Positions 14,021 to 20,998 of a stretch of DNA of 48,983 nucleotides are shown piece after piece (position 1 is the stretch's first letter; each line of letters opens with the position of its first letter). The notes below the pieces were generated by a model, which was not told the DNA's origin, searched no databases, and saw only the letters and a list, made by a program, of their open reading frames with translations. The position numbers and the translations under genes were made by a program. This DNA is from a virus: positions 3,543 to 52,525 of IMG/VR virus record IMGVR_UViG_3300037963_003291; one strand, written 5' to 3'.

Positions 14021-14163
14021 AGATAAATAAAAAATATCTAAAAGGCAGTAAGAATCCTGGACGAAGAGCTCAGCTTATTCGCAGGATCGCTGCTATATAT
14101 AAAAAAGGTAAACCTTATCCAAAGAATCTAGACAAACTAATGAAAGAAAGAGACAAGCTATGA
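14017..14163 (+). CDS. Small basic protein with GTG start, 48 aa
   Basis: A GTG at 14017 overlaps the upstream stop (GTGA), and the TGA at 14161 overlaps the next ATG (CTATGA). Coupling at both ends and a product starting MKINKKYLKGS, a variant of the neighbours' KYxxGG start, make this a real gene despite its size and start codon. The product is rich in Lys and Arg with one helix (RRAQLIRRIAAIYKKGK) and ends in LDKLMKERDKL. It might contact DNA; function is unknown. Confidence 0.6.
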   Translation: MKINKKYLKGSKNPGRRAQLIRRIAAIYKKGKPYPKNLDKLMKERDKL

Positions 14164-14474
14164 AAATAAAAAAATACAAAAAGGGCGGGAAGAAGTTTCC
14201 AGACCTTAACAAAGACGGTAAAATTACTCGTGCAGATATCCTAAAAGGTAGAGGCGTGTTTAAGAAAGGAGGTAAGAAGGGCGGCGGAATGTCTGGTCTT
14301 AGTGGCCCACAAAAAGAAGTGTATCGTAGAGGGCTTGCTGCGTACATGAGTTCTGGTAATAGACCAAAGGTATCTCAACATGCATGGGCTATGGCTCGCG
14401 TAAAGAGTGATTTTGGAAAGCGTGAAGCTGCAAGAATAGCTAGCGGAAAGGGTAAAAAAGGCAAAAAGAAATAA
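14160..14474 (+). CDS. Basic protein with a dockerin/EF-hand-like loop, 104 aa
   Basis: It starts MKIKKYKKGGKK and continues with FPDLNKDGKITRADILKGRG (about residues 13-32), which fits a Ca-binding DxNxDGxI...D loop of the EF-hand or dockerin kind. The second half has YRRGLAAYMSSGNRPKVSQH and AWAMARVKSDF, then a Lys/Gly-rich tail. I recall this arrangement from marine phage genomes, without function. It could be a virion protein whose loop binds calcium. ATGA coupling to the previous gene supports the start. It is the last gene before a promoter. Confidence 0.58.
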   Translation: MKIKKYKKGGKKFPDLNKDGKITRADILKGRGVFKKGGKKGGGMSGLSGPQKEVYRRGLAAYMSSGNRPKVSQHAWAMARVKSDFGKREAARIASGKGKKGKKK

Positions 14475-14478
14475 TAGC

Positions 14479-14486
14479 TATATTTG
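14479..14486 (+). promoter_or_regulatory. TATATTTG promoter box before the head-decoration genes
   Basis: An exact TAnnTTTG match lies 20 bases before the ATG at 14506 in a 31-base gap. It is followed by GCATATAAATAACATTTAAA, an A/T-rich leader. It would start a transcript for the decoration, scaffold and capsid genes. Confidence 0.6.
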
Positions 14487-14505
14487 CATATAAATAACAT
14501 TTAAA

Positions 14506-14919
14506 ATGGCAAGAACACAAGCGACAATAAGTTTAACGAGCGCAGACATTACAGGCGACCCGTTAAATCTTACAAAAACAACTCTTTTAACTAAAGCAGG
14601 AACTGACACTGGTTTAGATGAGTTTACAGGGATAACTAAAAGAATATATCCAGCTGCAGTGACTGACACAGTTATAGCTGCTGACGCTGACTATGCATCT
14701 ACTACTGTAGCGCACAAGGTATATATTGCTAATGACACACCAGATAATTTAACATCTTACATTACAATAGAGTTAGAAGGTAATATTTTACTTGGTAGGT
14801 TGTATCCTGGAGATTTTTGTTTTTTGCCTTGGGCTGGAACACTAGACATTATGGTTACGACAGTTGATCCAGCAGTTTGTATTAATTACGGTGTTTTTTC
14901 ACAGTCAGTAGCATCATAA
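14506..14919 (+). CDS. Head-decoration-like beta protein, paralogue 1, 137 aa
   Basis: The protein is Thr/Ala-rich and beta-strand-like. The core AHKVYIANDTPDN, then YITIELEGNILLGRLYPGDF and CFLPW is shared with the next gene (AHKIYIKNTSS, then IGRLYAGDWAFLPYSA) and more weakly with the third. The N-terminal halves also match (DITGDPLNL versus DLTSDALNL; LTKAG). The likely role is a minor capsid, head-decoration or fibre subunit, inferred from composition and from the position just before scaffold and major capsid genes. Confidence 0.6.
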   Translation: MARTQATISLTSADITGDPLNLTKTTLLTKAGTDTGLDEFTGITKRIYPAAVTDTVIAADADYASTTVAHKVYIANDTPDNLTSYITIELEGNILLGRLYPGDFCFLPWAGTLDIMVTTVDPAVCINYGVFSQSVAS

Positions 14920-14930
14920 TAATATAGAAA

Positions 14931-15332
14931 ATGGCAACAATAACAGCATCATTAACGCTATCTAGCCCAGACCTAACAAGCGACGCGCTAAACTTAAACA
15001 CCAGTGCAACACTTACTAAGGCTGGAACGTCAACTGGATTGTCTCAATCTACTGGTATAGCTAGAAAAACAACAGAGGCTACAGCAACTGTAACTTTATT
15101 TGACGGGGCAGACTACGATAACGACAAAGCTCACAAAATATACATTAAGAATACAAGCAGTACAGCTACTGAGTTTATAACTCTTTTTGTGAATTCAGAA
15201 AAAATTGGTAGGTTGTATGCGGGTGATTGGGCTTTTTTACCTTACTCTGCAGAACCAGATACAAACGACTTTAAGTATGTCCCTAGTGTCTCTACAGCAT
15301 TAACTATTGAATACGCTTTATTTTATGAATAA
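14931..15332 (+). CDS. Head-decoration-like beta protein, paralogue 2, 133 aa
   Basis: This is a paralogue of the previous gene: the N-termini align (SLTLSSPDLTSDALNL against TISLTSADITGDPLNL), then LTKAGTSTGL against LTKAGTDTGL, then AHKIYIKN and GRLYAGDWAFLPY. It is Thr/Ser-rich, without Cys or Met-rich segments, and probably forms a beta-sandwich on the capsid surface. It ends in a TAA overlapping the next ATG (TAATGG). A recent duplication is unlikely because the DNA is well diverged. Confidence 0.6.
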   Translation: MATITASLTLSSPDLTSDALNLNTSATLTKAGTSTGLSQSTGIARKTTEATATVTLFDGADYDNDKAHKIYIKNTSSTATEFITLFVNSEKIGRLYAGDWAFLPYSAEPDTNDFKYVPSVSTALTIEYALFYE

Positions 15333-15736
15333 TGGGTAGCTTAAGAACAACATTAAGACTTGCGTCTACTGACGTACTAACAACGACTATTGATCTTGTA
15401 TGCGCTTCTAGCGTTAATGCAGATGGAGGATCAGTAGGTCGTGCTAAAATTTTAAAAACTGCAGTTCATAACGACGCTCTTGTTGTTTACAAAGCAAATG
15501 ATAAATTAGTTTCTGGATATCTATATGTCAAGAATTTAGCTGCCGAAAAAGAGCAGTATGTTTACTTGTATCAAGATTCAGACAACGATGACGTGTTTGC
15601 TAAGATTGGGGGTGGTGAGTTTGCTTTCATACCAGTTGCGGTGGATAAAACAATTAAAGCATACGCAACTCAAATCGATACGATGGTGGAGTTTGCAGTA
15701 TTTGGTTTAGACAGTTCAGCAGTAACATTATCATAA
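15332..15736 (+). CDS. Head-decoration-like beta protein, diverged paralogue 3, 134 aa
   Basis: The start (LRTTLRLASTDVLTTTIDL) and the later SGYLYVKNLAAEKEQYVYLY and GGEFAFIPVAVDKTI follow the strand order of the two preceding genes (KIYIKN; GDWAFLPYSA) but at low identity, so it is a diverged third member. Beta-rich composition and position again suggest a capsid accessory. It starts at an ATG overlapping the previous stop. Confidence 0.52.
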   Translation: MGSLRTTLRLASTDVLTTTIDLVCASSVNADGGSVGRAKILKTAVHNDALVVYKANDKLVSGYLYVKNLAAEKEQYVYLYQDSDNDDVFAKIGGGEFAFIPVAVDKTIKAYATQIDTMVEFAVFGLDSSAVTLS

Positions 15737-15748
15737 TAGAATAAGACA

Positions 15749-16129
15749 ATGAGTAGATTATCAAAACAAATAAGCACAAACAAAGCATCTTTCGGTCAAT
15801 TTGGAAGTATGCATAGTGCTGCAAGTACAGAAATAGTGGCTCCACGTGGTAGGGTTATAGTTGCTATAACATTTTTAGCTGACACAACTGTTGATGCATT
15901 AGTAGCTGAAGATCCCAACAACTGCATAAATACAGCTACAGCATCTCAAGGTAGATACAAAAACAATGACGATGCTGATCCTACGGCTAACGTAGATGGT
16001 AGTGGAGGTACAACTATTGCAGCTGGAACGTGTGTATTTCCTAAAGGATTAACTATATACGGGAGGTGGTTAAATATTGATATTGACGCGGATGCTGATG
16101 GAGGGGTTATTTGTTACCTAGGAGAATAA
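15749..16129 (+). CDS. Head-fibre or decoration-like protein, 126 aa
   Basis: The core ASFGQFGSMHSAASTEI, then GRVIVAITFLADTTVDALVA and a C-terminal GLTIYGRWLNIDIDADA is a beta-rich pattern I recall from small capsid-associated proteins encoded beside major capsid genes in marine phages. The middle is Asn/Asp/Gly-rich and probably an exposed loop. It is not obviously homologous to the three preceding paralogues. It may trimerise, but this is inferred only from family resemblance. Confidence 0.52.
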   Translation: MSRLSKQISTNKASFGQFGSMHSAASTEIVAPRGRVIVAITFLADTTVDALVAEDPNNCINTATASQGRYKNNDDADPTANVDGSGGTTIAAGTCVFPKGLTIYGRWLNIDIDADADGGVICYLGE

Positions 16130-16152
16130 GATAATAATTAATTAAATATAAT

Positions 16153-17223
16153 ATGAGTGAAGAAACATTTGACAAATTAGAGTTTGTCGACACTCCTGAG
16201 CAACTTCAGGAGGCAATGCAGGCTGACATGCAAGCGCAGCCACAACAAGAAGAAGTAACACAAGAAGCGGTACCGCAGGACGTAGTATCAGAGGAACCGC
16301 CTCTTCAACAAGAAACTGAGCAAGAGATTCAGCCGACGGGCCAAGAAGCTCCTGTTCGATATAGTGATGAGGAAATTGAATCTTCAGTTCTAGAATACAT
16401 AAGCGAAAGGCTTGGTAGGGACTTTAATAGTTTTGATGATCTTAACACAACGCAGGAAGAGACTTATCAATTAGATGAGCGTGTTTCAGCAATAAACGAC
16501 TTTGTAGAAAAAACAGGTCGTCCGCCTAGAGATTGGTTTGCATATCAGTCGCTTAACACATCCGAAATGGATGACGCGACAGCAGTTAGAGTAAATATGG
16601 CTGCAGATTACCCAAACCTAGCTCCTGATGAAATAAACATGCTTATTAACGATAAGTATAAACTTGATGCAGACCTCTACTCAGAGGACGAAATCAAGCT
16701 ATCTAGACTGCAACTTAAAATCGATGCCGACAAATCTAGACGCCAGATCGAGGAGATTAGATCTACTTATCAGGCGCCTGAAAGGGAGGCTCAAAACGAC
16801 GAACCATTTATCGATGACGAATGGGTTAACAGCATGAGTCAAGAGGTTAATGATATGGACGGTCTTGAGTTTGATTTAGGTAATGGAAGAACATTTACTT
16901 ATGGACTTAATGACGCATATAAAAGCAACTTGATAGCTAAAAACACTCGCATTGAGGAATATTTCGACACCTATATTCGAGAGGATGGAAGCTGGGATTT
17001 TGATACTTTAAATTCACACAGAGCTGTGGTAGATAACATAGACGCCATTGTAGCCAATGCTTATAGGCAGGGGTTAGGAGATGGACAAAAAGGTCTTGTT
17101 AACAAAGCAGCAAATGTAAGTATGGAAACAGCATCACAGCCTCAGAATACAAATGTTAACTCTGTTGCTGAGCAATTAAAACAACAGCTTGGTAATAGAG
17201 GACCTTTAACTATTAAAATCTAA
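16153..17223 (+). CDS. Capsid scaffolding protein candidate, 356 aa
   Basis: The protein is strongly acidic and Gln/Glu-rich, especially residues 10-65 (QEAMQADMQAQPQQEEV, then EEPPLQQETEQ), with predicted helices in the middle and a C-terminal disordered tail that ends in QLKQQLGNRGPLTIKI. Acidic helical proteins directly upstream of a major capsid gene are typical scaffolds, which assemble inside the prohead and are removed before packaging. No protease motif is visible. The gene ends 13 bases before the major capsid gene and shares its transcription unit. Confidence 0.75.
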   Translation: MSEETFDKLEFVDTPEQLQEAMQADMQAQPQQEEVTQEAVPQDVVSEEPPLQQETEQEIQPTGQEAPVRYSDEEIESSVLEYISERLGRDFNSFDDLNTTQEETYQLDERVSAINDFVEKTGRPPRDWFAYQSLNTSEMDDATAVRVNMAADYPNLAPDEINMLINDKYKLDADLYSEDEIKLSRLQLKIDADKSRRQIEEIRSTYQAPEREAQNDEPFIDDEWVNSMSQEVNDMDGLEFDLGNGRTFTYGLNDAYKSNLIAKNTRIEEYFDTYIREDGSWDFDTLNSHRAVVDNIDAIVANAYRQGLGDGQKGLVNKAANVSMETASQPQNTNVNSVAEQLKQQLGNRGPLTIKI

Positions 17224-17236
17224 AAACTAAGAAAAC

Positions 17237-18730
17237 ATGGCTATTACACCAAGTAATGCGGCTGATGCAACGCCAGTTTCAGGTGGTATAACTAACTCAC
17301 CAGATAAGTATACTACTGTAGAGGAACTGTTAGCGTACAACAAACCAGACGTAAAAGAAGAGCTTATTAAAGCTTACGGTGACCAGGGTATTACTGGTTT
17401 CCTTAAAATGACAGGAGCTGTCCGTTCAGGCGGTACAGCTGATTTCGTAACATGGTTCGAAGAGGGCCGTCGTCACGACAAATTTACTTTCAGTGGATCT
17501 ACTATTACAGACGCTGATCTTGACGGTATCAAAGGTATCGAGTTAGTTCTATCTCACGTAAATGGAACTGCTGTAGGTTCAATTTCTGCTGGAATGGGAG
17601 GTGCTGTAACTCAGGCTGCTCAAGTGTTTAACGTAGGTGACGTACTTCTATCTAATACGACAGGACACGTTTACATTATTAACAAGCTTGATACAGATAA
17701 AGACGGGTCTACAGGAGAAAACCTTTCTATTCTTGTAAACAGAATGGATGGTACTGACGGAACTTCTTCAATGGAAGGTACAGGAGCTGTTACAATGTCT
17801 CTTATCGGTAGCGCACACCCAGAGGGTCAAGCTGCTGGAGCACGTAGCGCTTTCCAAAAGGCTAACGTAAACAAGCTAAACAACTCATACCTTATCTTAA
17901 AAGACATGTACCAGGTAACTGGTTCTGCTGCTACTAACATTGGTTACATCAACATCGGAAACGGTGATTACCGTTGGTACATCAAAGGAGAGCAAGAGAC
18001 ACGTGCACGTTTTATGGATAAGCGTGAGATGATGATGCTTTTCTCTGCTAAGCAGAATCAAAACGACCAAGGTGGATCAACTATTTCAGGTCTTCCTGGT
18101 GATGTTTCAGGATCTGAGGGATACTTCTCAGCTGTAGCTGCACGTGGTATTACTGCTACAGGAGATTCTACTTCAAGAATCTTTGATGAGTTTGCTACGT
18201 TAGACAACATTATTATCGAGCTAGACAAAGAGGGAGCGCCAGCTGAGTACGCTATGTACTTAGATCGTCGTACTTCTCTAGACATTGATGATATGCTTGC
18301 TGCAGGTATTTCTTCACAGGTTTCTGCTGGCTTACCAGGACAGTTCGGAGCATTCAACAACGATCAAGACATGGCTGTAAAGCTTGGATTTAAGACGTTT
18401 ACTCGTGGCGGATACACATTCCACAAGCACGATTGGAAGCTTATGAACGATCCACAGCTAGCTGGAGCATTAACTGCTGCAGAGTACAGAGGAGCAATGA
18501 TTCCAATGGCTAGTTATGTAGATCCTCAGTCTGGTACTTCTGCACCAGCTCTTGAGATGCTATATAAAGAAACTAACGGGTATTCTCGTGAACTAGAGCA
18601 CTGGGTAACTGGTGGTGCGGTAATCGGCAATAAGACAGATGATTCTGATATTGCTAAGTTCCACTACCGTTCTGAGTGTCAGTTAGTCACTCGTGCTGCT
18701 AACCAGCACGTAGTTCTTCGTGGAGCCTAA
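17237..18730 (+). CDS. Major capsid protein, HK97-fold type, 497 aa
   Basis: Position after the scaffold, size and content support this call. The N-terminal part has TVEELLAYNKPDVKEELIKA and YGDQGITGFLKMTGAVRS followed by a WFEEGRRHDKF segment, a layout I associate with major capsid proteins of crAss-like phages. The C-terminal half has a spine-like helix and ends in AANQHVVLRGA. Codon use differs from its neighbours: Arg is mostly CGT and many codons end in C (AACATCGGA), as expected of the most highly expressed virion gene. The leader ACTAAGAAAACATGG is repeated before the next gene, and a hairpin follows the stop. Confidence 0.88.
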   Translation: MAITPSNAADATPVSGGITNSPDKYTTVEELLAYNKPDVKEELIKAYGDQGITGFLKMTGAVRSGGTADFVTWFEEGRRHDKFTFSGSTITDADLDGIKGIELVLSHVNGTAVGSISAGMGGAVTQAAQVFNVGDVLLSNTTGHVYIINKLDTDKDGSTGENLSILVNRMDGTDGTSSMEGTGAVTMSLIGSAHPEGQAAGARSAFQKANVNKLNNSYLILKDMYQVTGSAATNIGYINIGNGDYRWYIKGEQETRARFMDKREMMMLFSAKQNQNDQGGSTISGLPGDVSGSEGYFSAVAARGITATGDSTSRIFDEFATLDNIIIELDKEGAPAEYAMYLDRRTSLDIDDMLAAGISSQVSAGLPGQFGAFNNDQDMAVKLGFKTFTRGGYTFHKHDWKLMNDPQLAGALTAAEYRGAMIPMASYVDPQSGTSAPALEMLYKETNGYSRELEHWVTGGAVIGNKTDDSDIAKFHYRSECQLVTRAANQHVVLRGA

Positions 18731-18740
18731 TTGTTAATTG

Positions 18741-18778
18741 AGTTATGAGAGTTGGGCTTCGGCCCTTCTCTCCATACT
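18741..18778 (+). terminator. UUCG-capped hairpin after the major capsid gene
   Basis: The stem pairs GAGAG (18747-18751) with CTCTC (18768-18772) and GGGC (18754-18757) with GCCC (18762-18765), with a TT/TT internal loop and a TTCG tetraloop; weaker pairs extend it outward. There is no downstream T-run, so it is better read as an mRNA-stabilising or partly terminating hairpin than a full terminator. No promoter box follows, so the next gene must be read through it. Confidence 0.6.
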
Positions 18779-18796
18779 CTTAAATACTAAGAAAAT

Positions 18797-19654
18797 ATGG
18801 CATATGAAAAATTATTCGGGCTGATTAATAAAAGCACTACACCTGTTGTAGCTACAGCTACAGCTGAGACTCAAGTTCTTACAACTCAAGGAAGTCATGA
18901 GATTGAAGTTCGAGTTCTAACTGGAGTTGAAGGTCTTGCTACTCTTCCTGTACCTTCTACGGTTCCTGGATCAGATGTTGTTCCTGGGCAAATTATAAAG
19001 GTTAAATTTAATAGCGATGCGGTAGATGCTACAGATGGAGTTGAGACGCTTTTTAAACTTACTCCTGCAGGTATGCAAGAGATAACAATGGCAGACTTTG
19101 GGGATAACGTAGTTTTAATAGCTACAGAGTCTTCATACCATCTTTTAGAGGATAACAGACGTTGTAGCACAAGCAACCAGCCAGCAACTATTATGGCTGA
19201 CAACTCAAGTAATGACCTAGACTTAAGCACTGGCCATTACGTATCGGGAGGTACATACACTGTTGCTTTAGCTGGAACAAATTCTGCTAATATCAAGCTT
19301 CCACTGGCTACCATCAACAATACAGGAATGATTATTAGAATTCTTTGCACTAGAGATGTAGCTACTGATGGTACTTGTCACATTGGCTTTGCTAATTCTG
19401 GTTCCACTGTTATGCAAGGAAATGTTACTCTAGTGAGTACTACAGCAAACAAAATAGATACTGCTCCTCTTAGCGCGGCTAAGAGAATAGAATTAGATGC
19501 AGACGACAATGCTCACGCAGGTGGTGCAGAGGGGTCTGTTTACGAATTCTTTTACCTTGGAGCAAACTTTGTGTTTTGTAATGCAAGAGGTGTAACAACT
19601 GGTACTGCTCCAACTCTTGATGGGTCTGAGCAGAGTACCACTGGTATATCGTAA
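18797..19654 (+). CDS. Capsid-associated beta-rich protein (head fibre or decoration candidate), 285 aa
   Basis: The protein is rich in Thr, Ala, Val and Gly with beta-strand alternation and no long helix. The first half (residues 10-120) has EIEVRVLTGVEGLATLPVPS and GQIIKVKFNSD; the second half (about 140-260) has GGTYTVALAGTNSANIKLP followed by GMIIRILCTRD, the latter typical of phage fibre or decoration domains. It follows the major capsid gene, shares its leader (ACTAAGAAAATATGG), and is closed by a strong terminator. A capsid decoration role is therefore likely but not proven. Confidence 0.6.
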   Translation: MAYEKLFGLINKSTTPVVATATAETQVLTTQGSHEIEVRVLTGVEGLATLPVPSTVPGSDVVPGQIIKVKFNSDAVDATDGVETLFKLTPAGMQEITMADFGDNVVLIATESSYHLLEDNRRCSTSNQPATIMADNSSNDLDLSTGHYVSGGTYTVALAGTNSANIKLPLATINNTGMIIRILCTRDVATDGTCHIGFANSGSTVMQGNVTLVSTTANKIDTAPLSAAKRIELDADDNAHAGGAEGSVYEFFYLGANFVFCNARGVTTGTAPTLDGSEQSTTGIS

Positions 19655-19679
19655 CAACTACACCGTTTATACGGAACGG

Positions 19680-19705
19680 AAAAGGCCTTCGGGCCTTTTT
19701 CTTTT
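19680..19705 (+). terminator. Rho-independent terminator
   Basis: AAAAGGCC, loop TTCG, GGCCTTTT followed by TCTTTT gives an 8-bp stem with a UUCG tetraloop and a T-rich tail. It closes the capsid transcription unit 26 bases after the stop of the decoration-like gene. Confidence 0.8.
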
Positions 19706-19709
19706 GTTG

Positions 19710-19717
19710 TATATTTG
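19710..19717 (+). promoter_or_regulatory. TATATTTG promoter box directly after a terminator
   Basis: This exact TAnnTTTG match sits 4 bases after the terminator tail and only 6 bases before the ATG at 19724, so the transcript would have almost no leader. The terminator T-run (TTTTGTTG) may supply the -33-like TTTG element. Confidence 0.6.
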
Positions 19718-19723
19718 TAAAAC

Positions 19724-20014
19724 ATGAGACATTTTATATTTATAAAGTCAAGCACGGAAGTTATATCTGTGCCAGTTCATACGCTAAAGCTAATAACGTA
19801 TACTAGCACTACTACTATAACACTTTCTTTTGAGGGTACTGTAAATCAAGATCTTCACGTTGTGCTTACTGTGGCTTCAGGTAAGACTGCTAATGTTATA
19901 GAGGCTATAACAAATCAAGTGATAAGTGAAAGGATGTCTGTGCTTAAGTACGATGCGGTTAATAGTAAGTTTCCTACTAGCAACGTAACTGGCATCACTA
20001 CAATTTCGATATAA
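19724..20014 (+). CDS. Small beta-rich capsid-region protein, 96 aa
   Basis: Alternating hydrophobic and Thr residues (FIFIKSSTEVISVPVHTLKL, then YTSTTTITLSFEG, then ITNQVISERMSVLKY) suggest a compact beta domain. I recall similar short proteins encoded beside major capsid genes in marine phages. It has its own promoter box and is followed by another, so it may be made as a separate short transcript. Function is unknown; a minor capsid or connector role is inferred from position. Confidence 0.5.
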   Translation: MRHFIFIKSSTEVISVPVHTLKLITYTSTTTITLSFEGTVNQDLHVVLTVASGKTANVIEAITNQVISERMSVLKYDAVNSKFPTSNVTGITTISI

Positions 20015-20023
20015 TATATTGAT

Positions 20024-20031
20024 TATATTTG
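20024..20031 (+). promoter_or_regulatory. TATATTTG promoter box before the gene at 20061
   Basis: Exact TAnnTTTG match 29 bases before the ATG, followed by GCG and an A/T-only leader (TTTAATTTAATATTTAATAA). It lies 10 bases after the previous stop with no terminator between. Confidence 0.6.
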
Positions 20032-20060
20032 CGTTAAGTTTAATTTAATATTTAATAATA

Positions 20061-20921
20061 ATGGAAAAGAAAAGAAGAACTACAGGGCGAGTTAAACCTC
20101 AGCCTAAAGTAGAAACAGCAGTAGAGCAGGTAGAAACAGCACCGCCTCCTGCAGAAGAACCAAAAACAACTAAGAAGGCACCTAAGATTAAGCAGCGCGT
20201 TAAGCAAAGCTCTGGATGTGTTTATGAAGCCTTAACTAATAAAGGCCCAGCGTTTATGCTTATGAGCAGAAAGATCTCTGTATATGATAAAGAGTCTGAT
20301 ACGCTAAGAACTGCTAGATACTGCCCTAACGAAAACTCTATATGGCAAGACGAACAAAGCGATGTAAGTAGAACCGCACCTATTATTTTTAGGGATGGAT
20401 TTTTAACAGTATCAAAAGAGCAGCCTAATCTTAAAAGATTTTTAGATATACACCCATCTAACCAAAGTAACGGTGGTACCGCCTTTAAAATTATAGACAC
20501 GAAGGTAGATAAAGAAAAAGTTGTAGAGAAAGAGTTTGCAATATTTGATGCTATATCATTAGTAAAAAATTCTGACGTAAACGATCTTCTCGCTGTAGCT
20601 TTGTTCTTCCGTATAAACATAGACAGACCTATGGCTGAAATTAAGCATGATCTTTTAATGATTGCTAAGAAAAAACCTCAGTCGTTTGTTCAGTCGTTTG
20701 ACGATCCTATCGTTAAGTGTAAGGCTACTATAAGACAAGCTTTAGATTATCAAATCGTTAAATCGTCAAGAGACGCTATGAGATGGTTTGATTCAAATGG
20801 AATAATTGTTTCTGTACCTCACGGTCAAGATGCAGTTGACGTAATGTCAAGATTTTGTCTAACAGAGAAGGGAGCTTCTGTGTTAGCTACCCTAGAAGAT
20901 CAGTTAGAAAGGTTGGCCTAG
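20061..20921 (+). CDS. Conserved phage structural-region protein, 286 aa
   Basis: Residues 1-50 are a disordered Lys/Pro/Glu linker (PKVETAVEQVETAPPPAEEP). Then comes CVYEALTNKGPAFMLMSRK, a segment ARYCPNENSIWQDEQ, and PIIFRDGFLTVSKEQPNLKR followed by FLDIHP. That central pattern recurs in many marine phages near the capsid genes. The C-terminal half is helical with VDVMSRFCLTEKGASVLATL. No enzyme motif is seen. I cannot assign a function; a head-completion or genome-associated role is a guess. It has its own promoter and terminator, and it is the only gene noted here that ends in TAG. Confidence 0.5.
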   Translation: MEKKRRTTGRVKPQPKVETAVEQVETAPPPAEEPKTTKKAPKIKQRVKQSSGCVYEALTNKGPAFMLMSRKISVYDKESDTLRTARYCPNENSIWQDEQSDVSRTAPIIFRDGFLTVSKEQPNLKRFLDIHPSNQSNGGTAFKIIDTKVDKEKVVEKEFAIFDAISLVKNSDVNDLLAVALFFRINIDRPMAEIKHDLLMIAKKKPQSFVQSFDDPIVKCKATIRQALDYQIVKSSRDAMRWFDSNGIIVSVPHGQDAVDVMSRFCLTEKGASVLATLEDQLERLA

Positions 20922-20947
20922 ATGTCATAAACGCTCATGAAGAAGGA

Positions 20948-20971
20948 GGCCAGCCTAGTGCTGGCCTTTTT
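20948..20971 (+). terminator. Rho-independent terminator
   Basis: GGCCAGC (20948-20954), loop CTAGT, GCTGGCC (20960-20966) and a following TTTTT give a perfect 7-bp GC-rich stem with a U-tract. It ends the transcript of the 20061 gene. Confidence 0.85.
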
Positions 20972-20973
20972 CG

Positions 20974-20981
20974 TATATTTG
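20974..20981 (+). promoter_or_regulatory. TATATTTG promoter box for the tail operon
   Basis: Exact TAnnTTTG match 3 bases after the terminator tail and 17 bases before the ATG at 20999. It starts the tail-protein unit and is the second terminator-promoter pair in this arrangement. The terminator U-tract again lies at the -33 region. Confidence 0.65.
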
Positions 20982-20998
20982 TTATAAATATCGTAAAA

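Noticed and set aside
14093-14347. Leftward open frame overlapping the small basic genes
   Set aside because: Its Pro/Phe/Leu-rich product is the reverse reading of Lys/Gly codons, and it would cross three coupled genes.
20855-20998. Upstream extension of the ring-protein gene, giving 282 aa
   Set aside because: The extension crosses a perfect terminator hairpin and a promoter box and overlaps the previous gene; the ATG at 20999 with the family-like N-terminus is preferred.
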